A stretch of DNA of 64,000 nucleotides from Membranipora membranacea (Eukaryota > Bryozoa > Gymnolaemata > Cheilostomatida > Membraniporidae), in assembly GCA_914767715.1 (NCBI GenBank), contig OU612065.1, forward strand, positions 10,602,001 through 10,666,000. The letters run 5' to 3'. The translations under genes were made by a program, and so were the position numbers. Below, one piece after another: positions 1 to 13,499 of this stretch. The notes below the pieces were generated by a model that was not told where the DNA came from, searched no databases, and saw only the letters and a program-made list of their open reading frames with translations. Numbering within the stretch: position 1 is the stretch's first letter; each line of letters opens with the position of its first letter.

Positions 1-3000
1 TTCAGCTTGGCACACTGACAATCGGTGATAAGACTAATGGCGAAGCTAAAGACATGCTAACTGACACTACATCATCCAAGTCGACTAATAGCAGTCAAGG
101 AGGGGGAGGCAAATCTATAAAAGCTATGTGGAAACGTTTCGCATTTAAAGCCACCAAAGGACAAACAGCTGGTAGCCTTCCTACCTCAGTAAGTATAGTA
201 TGCATCTGTAGAGCATGTGCTGTATGACTCGCGCTGAACCTGAGTACATAATGCGCTTATTATTATGTACTCTTAAATATGTGCTTATCATTCAGTCACT
301 GCAGATTTTTATGTATGTTGATCTCTTAGCACAGGAAATGTTGAACTCGAGATTGAAGCTTCAAGACATGTTTGGTTATGGAGTCAACGAAAAATACCTA
401 GATTGAACTTGCTGCCTGCCGCGCTACTGAGTAACATGATTAATCTGACTGATTTTACTTGGGGTTGCAACAACAAACAAATAATTGATAAACGCTTAGG
501 AAATGTTAACCTTTTTTGATCTTACACTGAATTTATCATTTTTTAGGAAAATTCCAACAACAGTACAAGTGAAGATAGTCAACCAACAGAGTTGCAAATG
601 ACAGAAACCAAGACTAATGATTCAGTAGCCACAGGTGAGAACAGATTCCAGGTCTTTAGTCCTTAATGTTGTTTCCTATGTGTTGTGTTAGGAGACAAAG
701 GTTGAGTGCAGGGTTTTCACTTAGGAGTGTTATTGTTATTTACAATACACCCGGGAGCCAGTCACAACCACAGCAAGTTCAATCTCAGCGGCTTCAATTC
801 GTTTGTCTGTCCACAGCAATGCAGAGTACCACCGTAGCCTCTGGTTCAAGATGCCCTTGCTGTCTAATCTTACATCTTGACTGTTCTGATTTTAGGTGAA
901 CAGACAGACCCAGTTTATGCACTGCTTCGCTGCGCTGCTAGCATACGTAAAAATAGCAGCATGGATGACAGTTCAGGTGTGAGCAGCATGAGGAGCAGAC
1001 AAAACACTGCTAGTTTCGATATAAGTAACAGCTCACGTTCACCCAGCCCGACTGCAGGTTAGTTACCATAACCCAAACTTAATCCTAAAAGACTTAGACC
1101 AGAGAGAATGTGGGCACTGTCCCACCCTGCCTGTCTAGACGTACTATTGCTAGCAGTTTGTGACTTGTCTTACCCTGATACTTTGTGAAGTTACTTGAAA
1201 CTGTTCTATCTTTCTTTGACATGATGACACAGGCGCATCTATGCATAGCTTCTAATGTAACCCATAAAGGACCATGTACTGCTTCTCATCGCTAGACATA
1301 TAATGCTTCTGTCATTTATCTGGTGATAGACAACTGTTTCTGTCCAACTTTAAACTTACCACCAGCACTGTCAGGTTATGATTGCTACTGCATGTTTACT
1401 GGATGGTGTGATATCAGATGTACAGGGCACTTTCTCACATATGTACTTCTGTACACTTATATACATATATAGTTACTATAATAGAAGCTAGCTGGAGAGG
1501 TTCTGTTCTTTCAATACAGTCTAAAAACTAATGAACGAACAGAATCGAGATCTCAATAGCTACATAAATGTTGTATTTTATAAATATAAGCGTTGTAGTT
1601 CTTTCTTATTATGCTTTTTAGACTTTGATAACTCCCTGCAATCTACCTCAACACCAAATAGCCATAAACCACCTGCAGCATACCAATCCGCGTGCCACAT
1701 CGCTTCATGTCCGTGCAAACACCCCGATGTGCTTCAGGACTATTGTAAACAAGCTTTACAAAGCTTCAAACCCAAAAATAAAAAATCCAATCGCAAACCT
1801 TGAGGAACAAATTATGCATATCTTTTATCTCAATATTAGTTTAGCCGCTAGGCAGTTTTTTGTTGTAAATATCAATTTTAACAAATTGTGATATGCACCA
1901 CTTTCAGTTTTATTTTATTTCAACTGCATCACACATCACTCGTCTGTCTAAACCTGAGCATGCCCACGTTCAATATTTTTCTAATATAAATGTTGAAGGA
2001 GTTGTCCACTACCATTAAGAGGGTGGACAAATCCATTTTGAGCTAAAATGATTACTTGATACTTGAAACAACAGCACACTTCAGTCGCCATAAATGATCC
2101 GATCCCCTAATCGTTATATTCAAGAACAATGTGGTCTGGTCTATGTAAATAACTATAGCTACACAGGCATCGCCTGACAGGCTCTGTTGCAGCACCATTA
2201 TCTCTGTGGACTGATCGTCTGTTTTAGAACATGACTAAACACCCGAAATATCCTTTTGGATATGAGAATCTTTTATCACTATTCATTTATATTGCTGGTT
2301 GGCAAAAATATTGCCTTCTGAATGTTTGACTAATTTTTTTTGTGTTTTAAAAATATTGAAGGCATAAATGGTTTTGCTTTGAAAAAATACGGCTGTACTT
2401 TTGGAAGGCATGTATAAAACTGGTCTGCTATAATAGTCATTATCAACTTACTAGGGCAGGGTCTGGTTCAGTTCAAAGTGTGTGGTGCATGCATACCATA
2501 TAAGATGTTGTACATACATTATTATTATTTATTAGCTAACCATTATATTAGTCTTTTAATTTGTTCCCATTTTTCTGGTTATTGTACATTACGCACAAAA
2601 GTTTCCTTACTATAAACAACTATCATAGAAACCTAACCAAAAACGCTTCATTATTTGTCATCAGGCTTGCATGTAAAGTTGATAAATATTATAATTGTCT
2701 TTACTTTGAAGCAAATAACCTCAACATCTTGCCAGATATTTTATCGCAGGAGCGTCACTCTTCATCCCGACCGAAAGGCTCTGTTGTTACTTCCTCTGCT
2801 AGTCGGTATAACCTTCCTTATCATCCGAAACACCCAATTATAAGTGATGACCGGCCACAACCCGCACCACGAGCCCGAGCACGTAGATACTCTGCAGTAC
2901 AAGACACCCTCACCATACCTAACCCTGTACCCAAGCGCCGCTCCAGATCGATAACAAACCCTGTAGCTAGGAAAGAGCAGCTGGAGCATCTGCAGCACAG

Positions 3001-5574
3001 TTATCATCAGTATAAGAGAGCTGAGAGTCCGCTTCTATCTCCACCTACGGGCTCCAAATCCCTCAGCCGGTCCAGATCTGCTAGAAACAAGAGATCACCA
3101 GTCAGTAATAATGGTGGAGCTAGTTTTCCTAGAAAAGATAGACGGGCTACAGTTGCGGTGGCGCAGACAGATCAACCATATCGTCACGCTCTCCAGTATG
3201 ACGACCAGCCATCCAGAGCGTACTCTGAGGATATCTCTTCTGCATTGAAAGACTTCAGTAGACGGAGAGAAAGCTCTGGTAAAATCGCTTACGCTGCATG
3301 CAATATATCATCAAAGTTTATTACTAACCATTTCTATTTTGGTGATGTTGTAAATTATACTGTGTTATATATTAGTAGTTTAAGATCTTCTTCATTGTGA
3401 AAACTTTAATGTTTGGTTCTTCCTAACCTGTCATGCTTCCCTTCAATATGTGCTTCTTGTGTTGTTTAAGAAGTTTCCATGTGGCTTTCATTATAGGGTA
3501 TGGACTTGTATAGTGTTTTGTTACAGTGCGTAAAATCAGTAGTCAGCAACCAAGGCAGCTACCTAATGGTCACCATAGGCGTTTAATGCAAATGAAAAGT
3601 TATTCACTGGATGAAGATGACGGGTCTTATCGATTTCATATATCGGATCGATATAAGAGTAGCTCATATTCTAATACTAATGTGTCTCGTTTAGCAGGTG
3701 TGTGTTTTGTCTAGTATAGTCATTTTAGTGAACCCAATTATTATTTATTGACAATGTTGTATGTTGATATGACGTATGTCGATTCATGATCAATGTCAAA
3801 CTCCTAAAATCAAGCGAGATAATAATATTTTAAATCTCAGACCAAGACCTTGCTCAGACTCAAATCCAATTTTCTGTTTACATGGAAATTGAATTATATA
3901 AAGTAAATAATAGATTGATTGTTACTTAAGCTTAGCACATTATTGTGATAATTTAGTGAAGAAAATATTGTTTTCAGGAGAATCAAGCTCTGCTGCCCGT
4001 AGTAAGTTCCCCACAGTTCAGCAGGGGAGAGGTTGGTCAGCTGACATCGATGGGCTCACTAGGAATATGGTAGGTGGCAGGTGTAGAATGTTTGGTAGGG
4101 CTAGCATATCTGCATGTCAGTCACCAATAGGTCGACCATCAACCAAGTGAACATCTGTTTTCACGTCCGTAGAGCAATATAAAGTTAAGTTTTCTATGGA
4201 GACGTAATAATAGATGAGAGTATTTTTGTTTTGAAAAAAAGACGTCAACTTTCTTAAGATATAATTTTATCGAGAAATATTTCCATACTATAATACGAGA
4301 ATAGCGAATTCTCACTATGAGTGTTAAAGAAAATAATTATTGATAAATGTTAGAAAAAATCAAATTACAGTTTTTTATACTTGTCAGATGACAACCTGAC
4401 AGTTCAATCAAGGAGTAAATAATCACGCCTTACTCTTATATCTCATTATGCTATGTTTATGTTTATGATTATTTGCCTCTCTTTGTATTTTTGTACAGAG
4501 AGAAGACAACTTGTATGTGATGCTTTATGACTTTTATAAGAGAGAATCTGGAGATCTTCCTCTAAGGTATAGTTCAAACCTTAAATGCACATCAGGATCT
4601 ACATTTTCTCTTTATTTTTACATATCCGTACTGACTAAGTTTGGTGAATGTGGTTATCCAATACCCACATGCCTCATCAAAAATCCTGGCCCCTGTCCAT
4701 CAGCTAGAAAGATCTGATAACCCATTATGTTCAGTTAAGGGCGACGCTTACATTTTCTAATTAGCAAAAACTTGCTTAAACTCAATCATTATTTCCCATT
4801 TCACTTTTTATTTGTTGGCAGTCGGGCTTTTATCACATAATATCTCAATTTCAGTTTTGTATGACATGACACTATTACTCTTCGATTCTGCCAATTGAGT
4901 TAGGCAATGGCAAGGCTTATCGTAGTATGATATTTTGTGTGTCAGTGTTTTAGTTTCCTTCCTCTCCGAATTACTACAGGGCTGGAGACAGAGTGAGAGT
5001 GGTGGAGAAGGCCCCGTCAGGATGGTGGCTGGCTGAGAACAATGGTGATCTGGGTTACTTTCCAGGGAGATATGCTCTCCCCCTCAGACCAGGGCAACAA
5101 GTGTATCAGGTGGCCTCACCAGTTAATTACAACACAGGAGATGGAGAATTCAAACTGCTTAAAGATCAGGTGAGAGGAGGCACAACTCCATAATATATTG
5201 ATGGATTGGTACAGCCTTCAGGCAAAGGCTTACAGTTACTGCAGCTGAGGATAACATTAGGGTAGAAACCATAGTTTTTCATACTGAATGGAGATCAGAA
5301 TGAACTGGGCCTGTCAAGTAGAGTAGGACAGTTAAATACCGGTACAGATGGAGTCAGGTTTTTATCAGCACACATATCAACATGGAAAGCAAAAAGTGCA
5401 AAGTTATCAGCAGCTTGTGCGAGCTCCTATATAATATCGATATTATATCTCATACAGGTTGTAATTCAGTGTGGACCGGAGGAGGATGGGTATATCACTG
5501 TGGAGACGGACTGCATACGGTCAGGTCATGTACAAGGGGTGCTCTGTCCAACCAGAAATCTCGTGCAAATATGA
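1..5574 (+). CDS. STAC: STAC-family protein (SH3 and cysteine-rich domain), 5'-partial
   Basis: Exons: 1-188, 547-634, 896-1057, 2736-3278, 3527-3697, 3978-4069, 4499-4566, 4980-5169, 5458-5574. Phases agree throughout and give 538 residues plus stop. The order matches STAC proteins. A DPVYALLR motif (exon 896-1057) corresponds to the DPVYxxLR segment found between C1 and SH3 in vertebrate STACs. Then come a Ser/Arg-rich linker of about 300 residues, an SH3 domain (LYDF, GWW and GYFP signatures) and a second, divergent SH3-like domain ending ...RNLVQI. The C1 zinc finger should lie upstream of the window. Vertebrate STACs bind L-type calcium channels and affect their trafficking and inactivation; a similar role here is inference. 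The linker is much longer than I recall for vertebrate STACs. The family call is firm, but exact orthology to STAC1, 2 or 3 cannot be assigned. Confidence 0.86.
4499..5574 (+). CDS. STAC tandem SH3 domain exons
   Basis: Three exons encode the tandem SH3 module. Exon 4499-4566 has the ALYDF-type strand (YVMLYDF) and the acidic RT-loop. Exon 4980-5169 has the n-Src/WW segment (SGWWLAENNG) and the GYFPGRY specificity strand, then starts the second SH3 (QQVYQV). Exon 5458-5574 completes SH3-2 (DGYITV, then GVLCPTRNLVQI) and holds the stop at 5572-5574. In vertebrate STACs the SH3 pair binds the cytosolic II-III loop of CaV1.1. The WW and FP residues that build the Pro-ligand surface are intact in SH3-1. 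Confidence 0.88.
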
Positions 5575-5815
5575 CTCTGATACAGAAAGAAACGTGTGTG
5601 ATCAGGTTTGACAATTGTTACTGTTAGGAGCCAGTAGAAAAGATATATAGTTATGTTTCGTATTACTTATACTGCAATACTGACATCTCAGCTGGTTGTT
5701 CAGAAGGAAACATGAGAAACTACATCCTTGCTCACCTCAGTACAAGTGGACAAAGAACAGTGGAGTACAATGCGTCATGGTATAACTCCACCTAATGTGT
5801 ACAATGATAACAGTC

Positions 5816-5821
5816 AATAAA
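5816..5821 (+). promoter_or_regulatory. Polyadenylation signal AATAAA of the STAC gene
   Basis: A canonical AATAAA hexamer lies about 240 nt after the STAC stop codon. It is followed within 20-40 nt by GT-rich sequence (TTTTTTGTGGTGT), as expected of a 3' processing site. Confidence 0.6.
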
Positions 5822-5849
5822 GTCACACACATTTTTTGTGGTGTCAAGT

Positions 5850-7402
5850 AAGGAGGTGTGTGTCCTTTAATCCAGAATATCGGTTACGAGTAAACAGATA
5901 AGAAAAGGTCTGAGATAAGTAGGCGTTTCCATTATCTGGTCACTCCACAATCCATTGTACATATTTTACTTCACACATTTACAATGTAAATTTATTCTAA
6001 CGCTGTTTTTTTAGCAAATTTGCTTTTCACTTTTGTCTAGATTGCTTTTCATCTGATTGTAGAAGTCAAACTATTTGAAAATGATACTCAAGTATAAAAC
6101 CAGACAGCTATTTTGAATTTTGTCAGTTATTTTAATGAAATGACGTTGGTATAGAAAATTTGAATAAAATATCAAGCGATAGAAAACAAATGCAGCACAT
6201 TGATGACAGTTCGTGAAATCAATGGTGAAGCTAAATCAAAATCTGCATTATACAAGTAGGGGCTAGGGCATCACTTCACAAAATAGCTAAACTATTGCAG
6301 GGCCAATCACTCGAAAACAATACAACAAACATCTATAACAGCAGAAAATAGAATATAATTACATAATTGATTAGATAAATAAATTAAATATCTCAATATA
6401 TACTATATAGATTCATTTTTTTAAATTATTATATCTATGATTGAGTCAACGAATAAGTTACAACCTATTGTGCAACATATAACTCTGCATATCACACTAA
6501 AGAGAAATCACACGGAAAATACGTCCAAAATAATGTTATCATAAATAATACTAAAGAAAACCAATCTTTATAAATATTACAATCATAATAATAATATATA
6601 ACAAAGTTTACAATAATTAAAAATAAGAGTATATGCAAAAATGGATCGGATTGCTTGGAATTGTCCCTCACGACCTAAAGACCGTGAGTCATTAAAATAA
6701 ACTACGTCATATCTAAGACCATTAATATTGCTAACACAAAATGATTTTAATAAAAAAAGAGACATTGCAAAAATGAGATAAAAAGAGATGGTAAAATGGC
6801 ATTTAAAAAATGGTAAGACCTTGTAGTCGAGATGCTTATTCATTGCATGGCTAATGTGCCTTATCTTATAATAAGATGGGATTGTCATTATTAATAAAGG
6901 AGATGGATCAGTTATAATGGTGCCGGCCCAGTAATGAGAGCACCTTTGCCGTAATGGAGCTTCGATGAGCTTCTAGGATTAAAACAAGGTGCCTAGCATG
7001 TTATTGCATTCAAAGAGCACCCAAAATTGTCTTGGAAGGAAAGCATTGGATTAAAAGTTTAATTCTCGCAAAAAATTTGCCAGTCTTTAAAAAAAGCACC
7101 CATTTGACCAGTGTTGTTAAAAACACTATGGAAAATTGGTATTATTGCTTCCAGACATATTAAGTTAAATTAAATAAATTAAAATGTAATATTTTAATGG
7201 TCAAAAGCGACTAACGTAAGGTACCACCAGCATAGAGGTAAAATGATATTGGTCATGGACTGAAAAAAAATTATCAGTCTGAATAAAAGCAAATTGGCCA
7301 CATTGGTGCATGTATATAAAAAAATCCCTACCACTTTGTGTCAATGAAACGATGTGATGATATGATGATGATATAGGTCTTTGTTCGCATCTGTTGGTTG
7401 TT
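5850..7402. other. Intergenic spacer between convergent STAC and FoxN1/4
   Basis: Very AT-rich sequence with no ORF showing domain similarity or coherent splice signals. It separates the 3' ends of the STAC (+) and FoxN1/4 (-) genes. I see no RNA gene or recognisable repeat. Confidence 0.5.
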
Positions 7403-7408
7403 TTTATT
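7403..7408 (-). promoter_or_regulatory. Candidate polyadenylation signal of FoxN1/4
   Basis: TTTATT on the + strand reads AATAAA on the - strand, 55 nt beyond the predicted FoxN1/4 stop. It is the nearest hexamer; usage is inferred only from position. Confidence 0.35.
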
Positions 7409-7462
7409 GCGGGTGTAAGATCTCTAGTTTTTAGTGACAGCTCACTGGCCTCATAACTCAGC

Positions 7463-10400
7463 TCAGTAGATTGGCAATATGGCATTCGGATTATACATCT
7501 GCAAGAAAGAGGCACGTGGCAAATGTACTTATGACAATTGGGCTTTATATCAATTTATTCCTTTTCAACGGTATCCGATTGAGATTACGGTCATTGTTTG
7601 CAAGTTTTGTCATCTGACCAGATGGGCATGTGTTTAGAGTAGCTAAATCTATTAGCTAGGCTGATGACTTTCAACTATTGACAAGAAAACACATATAAGG
7701 CGTGTCCAAGTGTAAAAAAATGAACAAATAATAGAATTTTTCAGGAAAAACATACCTGTGAAGACTTCATGGGACTCGTCATAGGAGATGTATGGGTTAG
7801 TGGTGGTAAGTCTAGTAAGTCATTTGAGAACTCCTCCAAAGCACCATTCTACAAAAACAACGAGTAACTTGATTATAAAACACAGATTTGATAAGACAAC
7901 TCCGATATTGGGTGTATTGGGGTATTGAAACAGGAATATTAGGTGAGTTGAGAAGGGCTCTATTATTAGAGGCATATTGAATTACTGTGATGGTAATTAA
8001 TTAAAGTATGAGATAAGCAGAGCTGATATTGAAGCCCACCTAGAGCCCTGTTTTAAAACAAGCTAGAGTTTTCTGTAGATTGAGATGTCGATTAATTTGA
8101 TCCCTGAAAGACATCTAGAGTTGCAGCTGAGGTAATTACTGTTGGCAGATCTCAGACAACCGTATCAAGATTATACAAAGAACTCCATGACACGCAGAAA
8201 ATGTTCCACTCTAAACAGATTAACTGCAGGACATCAAACACAGGGCAGGTTTCATGCCAGGTTGGCTGCTTAATTTGTATTATTTAGCCATCCTTGGTTA
8301 TTTGAAGTGACGTTTGTTGATTATTTGCTATCATACAAATCATACCTTCACTAACATACTAAGTAACCAGTACAGATGGTCAGGTTTCACTGCTAGTCAT
8401 GCATTCATTAATCCTACCTAATTATAGGTCCTATTATTTTGTGGATATAATTATCATTATACAAGATGATCAGCTAATAAAAATTATCATTCCTCGCTCA
8501 TGATGTTTTGCAGGCAATGCCATGCATGAGACACTCTTTCATGCTCAAGTGGGAGAAATTATGGGGCAACAAGGCCCTAAATACTAATAACATTATCTGG
8601 GCGGCATGAGAGAATATTATGCCGAGAACAATGAACTCTCAATGGCCTGTTGTGTACTCGGGAATTGAAAGTAAACATTATGTTGTCGGGAACATTCTGG
8701 TTTCCAGATAAAACAATACATTAGCATGAATCGGTGAAAATCACTCTCCCTTCATTCGCTGAGTACATTCTCAAAGAATCTGATAGCAAATCTTTTTCTA
8801 TGGCAAAATAAATAGATTTTTGATTGAATAATCTGGATTCATTATGCAAATTCACAGGACCATTTAGAGAACAGTTCAAAATTGAATCGTCAGCCATTGC
8901 ATATTATATCCCTTTGTCCTGACATCAGAAAAACCGTTGCATTATCAATAGACAAATCCATTAAGTTAATTTCGATGTTGGTCTTGCACACAAAATGGAA
9001 CAGAAACAACTTATCATCATGTGCGTAGGATGTCTTGTGAAATTTAAATCTCCCGGCAACTTAGAGACAAATAGAAAAGATCACGTAATTTCTTGCTTAT
9101 CACATCAAGGATTATTATCTGTGGGCACCAAAATCAAAATATCACATTTCTAGCACAACCGATTTCCAAGTTTATCTTGCATACATAATCATGTTTGTGT
9201 TTCTGCATTTTTATCTCTGATCCCATTTTAATACAAAAACATCATTAAAATTTAAAACATGAACTTGAATGGCATCCCTTTGCAGGTGCCTGGTTTGAAG
9301 TGTCAAAACCGTTGTCAAAATGTCAAGAGACCTTTGCCATCACCAATGGAGGAGTACTTGCAACATGCTTCTGTTTTCCATGCATTCTACACTGAATTTT
9401 ATATGGGAAACAATAGGAGTTTTCACACATTTGACATAAGGTGCCGGCAATATAATTCACAATGGAGATCAATATTTCATGCCACTGGCTTATCAAGAAA
9501 CAAAGAGAATTTTACTACGACTCTCAGGGGAATCAATATCTCTCACTCATTCAAGGCAGTCCATTATTTATTATAATATTATACTAGTGAGTGTTACATT
9601 CTTTGTGGGTCATCGTGATATTGATGAGCAGCGCAGCTGGCCCCTTTCCCAGCCTTGTTGTGTCATCTTCAAAGGCTCCATTGACCCGATGACTTTCTGG
9701 GCTGCCAATTTTCCAATTGCTTTTCTTTGAATGTTTGACAGATGTGTTTTTTTGTTCTTAGTACTCAATTTGCTTTTTTAAGGACTTGAGCTTTTGGGAC
9801 AGTGTGCAATCCCCTCTAACTGGTGTATCCTGATATTTTTTTTATGAACAGGAAGAGGTCAAAAGGTCATACATAGTTATTAATAATAATGCTTACCTGT
9901 AGAGCAAACTCTGACAAAGACGGATCTAAAACCAAATCTTCATGATCCCCGAACAAATCAGCAGCATCTTCAGCGAGCTTGTTGAAGTCTATCTGATCGT
10001 TCATAAGGCTGCTGTGGTAGTGATTCCTGTCGAGTATCTGACCTTGACCTATAGTTACATGCTGATGTGTGGTGGTGCTGTGAGGAGGCTGTATGGCTGT
10101 CACTATTCTGACACCTGGTCTGTGAGCTAGGTGACTGGTCTGGTAGCTGTGCCTCACTCCATGTGACTTCTCCATCAGATATGCCCCTTGTCCCTTTGTT
10201 AGTGTGTCTAATAGATCTGTAAAACATCAGAGATGTCACATACATGCCTTGAGTTACTTCTCTGATAAATCTGAACTTTATAATGCAGATGTACTCAATT
10301 TTGAGATGAGCCATCACATATATATTTGGAGGTACTATGATATCGAAACTCATAATTTATTGCGGGTAAGACAACTGAGCTAGCTAAGAGCTCTTGAGAT

Positions 10401-13400
10401 GTCAGGTTACCACCTATGAGGAGCCTTATGACCAGTAAGGAGATTATTCTATTCTGCTGATGTACTTGGATCTGACCTGTCACCACACCTTTCCTAATCT
10501 GGGCTCAATGTGAATCAAAAGGTTTATTGTGTCCAAATAATTTAAGATATTCAGGTTTTGAATTTTGAGATGATTAGTGGATCACACATAATTACAAGAT
10601 CATTTTGTATTTATAAAAAAAATGGATTATTCTTAGTTACAATAAATTGCAAAGTTTCCCCTTTGAAAGTTGGCCCATAAGGCATGAGAAGAATGGATTA
10701 GGTCCAGTGGTAGTGATCCTACTTTGTGGAATTAAAATAGATTAGGGTCTATCCAAAGGGGATTTGAAGGGCAGTTAAACAAAGAGCAGCCCTTGTGCCA
10801 GGGGTAATTATTTTCTGAACAAAACCCTCAAAAGTTCAGCCATTTGTACTGAAGTATCGCAGTTATCCAACACTACCCTTTGATATTATGGATTTTTAGA
10901 CGAGAAAGAGCAGTTTAATAATTATACGCTGAGCCATTGTGCTTCACAGACATCATGACTCAAAATTGATTTTTATTTTTACTACGGCATTGAATTCACA
11001 AGTTGAAGTTCTTTAGACACAATGGCCTTGAAATGCGCTGACAGGCAGCACAATAATGATTCATTACTAGTATGGATTTTTCCACGATGTCATGATTGTA
11101 CACTGGTATACTGTGAACAATACAGCCTTAGCTGACACACCTATGACCTAAAACTTTCCATGTAAATATCTGGACACGCCTAACCACAGCAATACCATCT
11201 GACCATGTCTCACCAATGATGGGCCGAAATTTACACAGCCAAACAAATTCCCTTGTAATACCTCCCTGGTAATACTAATTGTTGTGTTCCAGGATTAAAA
11301 CGGGAGTTGCTTGCTCAGAGTAGATACATTATATATCAGTAGTACAGGCTTCAATTATCACATAACTTAAATATTTCTCTTGGTTTCTTACCAGGGTTAG
11401 CCATGCTCCTTTTTATTGCCACCAGGTCCTTTTTGTTCCATTTGGCCACTTCTTCATCCATCTTTTTGATTTTTGATGGATTCATTGCCCAGAGGCAACC
11501 TTTACGAGAATGTGTACCATCTGAGTTAGGGTTCTCAATCTTTTCAAAACATTTGTTTAGGGATAGGTTGTGCCTCACCGAATTCTAAAACACAAAGAAA
11601 AATCAAAGAAAATAAAAATCTAGCCTTAGCAGGTAATGTCAGCGGGGAAACAAAAGACTAACCCAATAACATGGGTCAACATTTTGTGCCTCTCACAATA
11701 GAACAATATCTCGAAGCAAATTTTTTGTTTGCGTTGCTGTGAACTAGGCTGCCTTGGTTACCATGCAGGGTTATTTAGCTATGAAATTGCTTTTGTTAGA
11801 ACCCAATATTTTCATATCTCGAATATTATATCTTGTTGTTTACTTATTCTTGTCCAAATATCATTTACAAAAGATTGGTTTAGAGTTGCATGAACAATGG
11901 AGATAAGAGAGTCTGAGATCAACATTAGTATTTAGGGGCTCACAGCACAGATACACTAAGGGCCCAAAACTTTTGCAGCCACCTGGAAAATTACAATTAT
12001 CATAATAGTAATCAATACTTCTACTAATGCATGGACAGGCCCAACATAATGCAGTGTAATGTATTCTAATGAATCTAGGTTAGATTAGCTAGCAAACACT
12101 GGGGCCTCGTGTGTTATTAGTGCAATCTACTAATTATCAGTTCACTTCTAGTTCATAGATGTCAGACCTGTGGGAATTGTTATCAGAATCAAAACAAAAT
12201 TAGGAGCTTATTGACCGGTACATGTTAGGGCCCTGCAATCCTGTGTTATAACCCAAGCCCCAAACTGAGAACACTTTAGATCAGTAGACACCGATTGCAT
12301 GCAGATTTCATCAATGATCAGTACAAATATGCTTTGATAATTCTTCATCTCATTCATACGCATATTGTTGTGACCTCAAAAACTCGGCAAACGTATTGTT
12401 CTGTCTGTACTTTAGCATACTGGTGCAATTCACGCAATGTTAACAAAGTGGAAGTTCTTTCCATTGATACGTTTCAAAGAAATCTTTAGATATCATGGAA
12501 ATTTGATGTGGAATGGTTGGAAGCCCAACGATTGAGCCCTATATATCTCCGATGTTATGTTACCAAAAATGTATATAAGTAACCTTTTTCCTTATTAATA
12601 AATATTAAAAGGTCAATATTTTCAAGCAGCAATGAATCTCATTTTTAAAAAATCTCGGCAATGTAGGCATACCAAGGCAAACCTCTTTTTTTTTGATTGC
12701 TTAACATTTTTAACAATGAAATAACCCAAATTCTCACCTTCCAGCCATCTGGTGCAGTCTTGAAGTAAGGGAAGTTGGTCATCATGAAGTTGTAGATCTC
12801 AGCTACAGGTAGGCTACCCCGTCTGCTATTCTTGAGAGACAGAGCGATGAGACAGCTGTAGGAGTATGCTGGTTTAGGGTAGGGGTTATCGGGTACTGTA
12901 GAGCTTGGCGCTGACCCTGGACTGTGGCTGTAATTTCTCTGATATGACACTGATGATCTGTAAGGCTGTGATGACATGGTTGACTTTGTAGTGGAGATGT
13001 ACACTTGCTGCTTTGTGTTCGGTACTGTGACATATTTAATATTGCTGCTGTTAGAGATGTGAACGTTGCTTGGTAGTGTCACAACTCTTACAGATTGCGT
13101 GTTGGAGACAGGTGTGACAGTGGATGGGTTCACCATCAGATTAGGATTGCCGTTAGATTCGGGAATCTGTTGCTGAAGTGAATGAAGCCAGCTCAGGTTT
13201 GACACTGAAGAGTCGAGATCAATGTTTTGATGTGCTGATGAAATTGGAGGAAGCTGTGTTGTGTTAGAATGGACGGAAGAGGGAGAGAAAAGCTCGGCTG
13301 TGCTGCTTGTGACATCAGGCTTACCCACTGGCACATCTGTCGGAGGGTACATAGTCTCCATGTTAGAACTCATATCAACATCGATCATGTCGTGTAATGA

Positions 13401-13487
13401 TGAATAACCATGATCATCATGTCGTTCATGTCCGTGTGAATAGTCAATGTTCATAGAATGATACTCGGAGCCCATGTCCACCTCCAT
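7463..13487 (-). CDS. FOXN4: Forkhead transcription factor, FoxN1/4 class
   Basis: Exons in order of transcription: 13487-12738, 11584-11392, 10216-9897, 7848-7756, 7498-7463. Phases are 0, 1, 0, 0 and the total is 463 aa (human FOXN4 is about 517). The N-terminal region has the [11 protein letters not shown] motif that matches the NLSWL-type motif of FoxN1/4. The forkhead domain is at about residues 205-300. It starts [17 protein letters not shown] and, after an intron, continues [15 protein letters not shown] and then [13 protein letters not shown], as in FoxN1/N4. The C-terminus is acidic ([15 protein letters not shown], then [15 protein letters not shown]), as in the FOXN4 activation region. 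A nuclear DNA-binding developmental regulator is expected. A good acceptor sits just upstream of the ATG (TTTACAG, seven bases before it), so a 5' UTR intron is likely. The last exon codes for only 11 residues. FoxN1 and FoxN4 cannot be told apart here, so read the symbol as the FoxN1/4 class. Confidence 0.94.
11438..12875 (-). CDS. FoxN1/4 forkhead DNA-binding domain, split by an intron
   Basis: The winged-helix domain is coded in two exons. Helices 1-2 ([13 protein letters not shown], then [17 protein letters not shown]) end exon 1. The recognition helix ([15 protein letters not shown]) and wings begin exon 2. The intron falls in phase 0 between GWK and NSVRHN. The insert in wing 1 ([13 protein letters not shown]) and the following [14 protein letters not shown] segment are typical of FoxN1/4 and unlike FoxN2/3. 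Confidence 0.95.
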
Positions 13488-13499
13488 CGTGTACTGTAA

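Noticed and set aside
1531-1891. Two overlapping ORFs (90 and 88 codons) in a STAC intron, possible exon
   Set aside because: Both run into stops without a strong donor, and joining 1057 directly to 2736 keeps the STAC frame perfectly. No domain is recognisable.
2762-3007. Minus-strand ORF of 81 codons
   Set aside because: It is the shadow of the Ser/Arg-rich STAC linker exon on the opposite strand.
7201-7515. Minus-strand 104-codon ORF overlapping the FoxN1/4 end
   Set aside because: It is in a different frame from the FoxN1/4 terminal exon. The acceptor and incoming phase 0 select [11 protein letters not shown] and stop instead.
9259-9730. Plus-strand ORFs of 105 and 83 codons in a FoxN1/4 intron
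   Set aside because: No similarity, no coherent splice sites, and composition like the surrounding intron.
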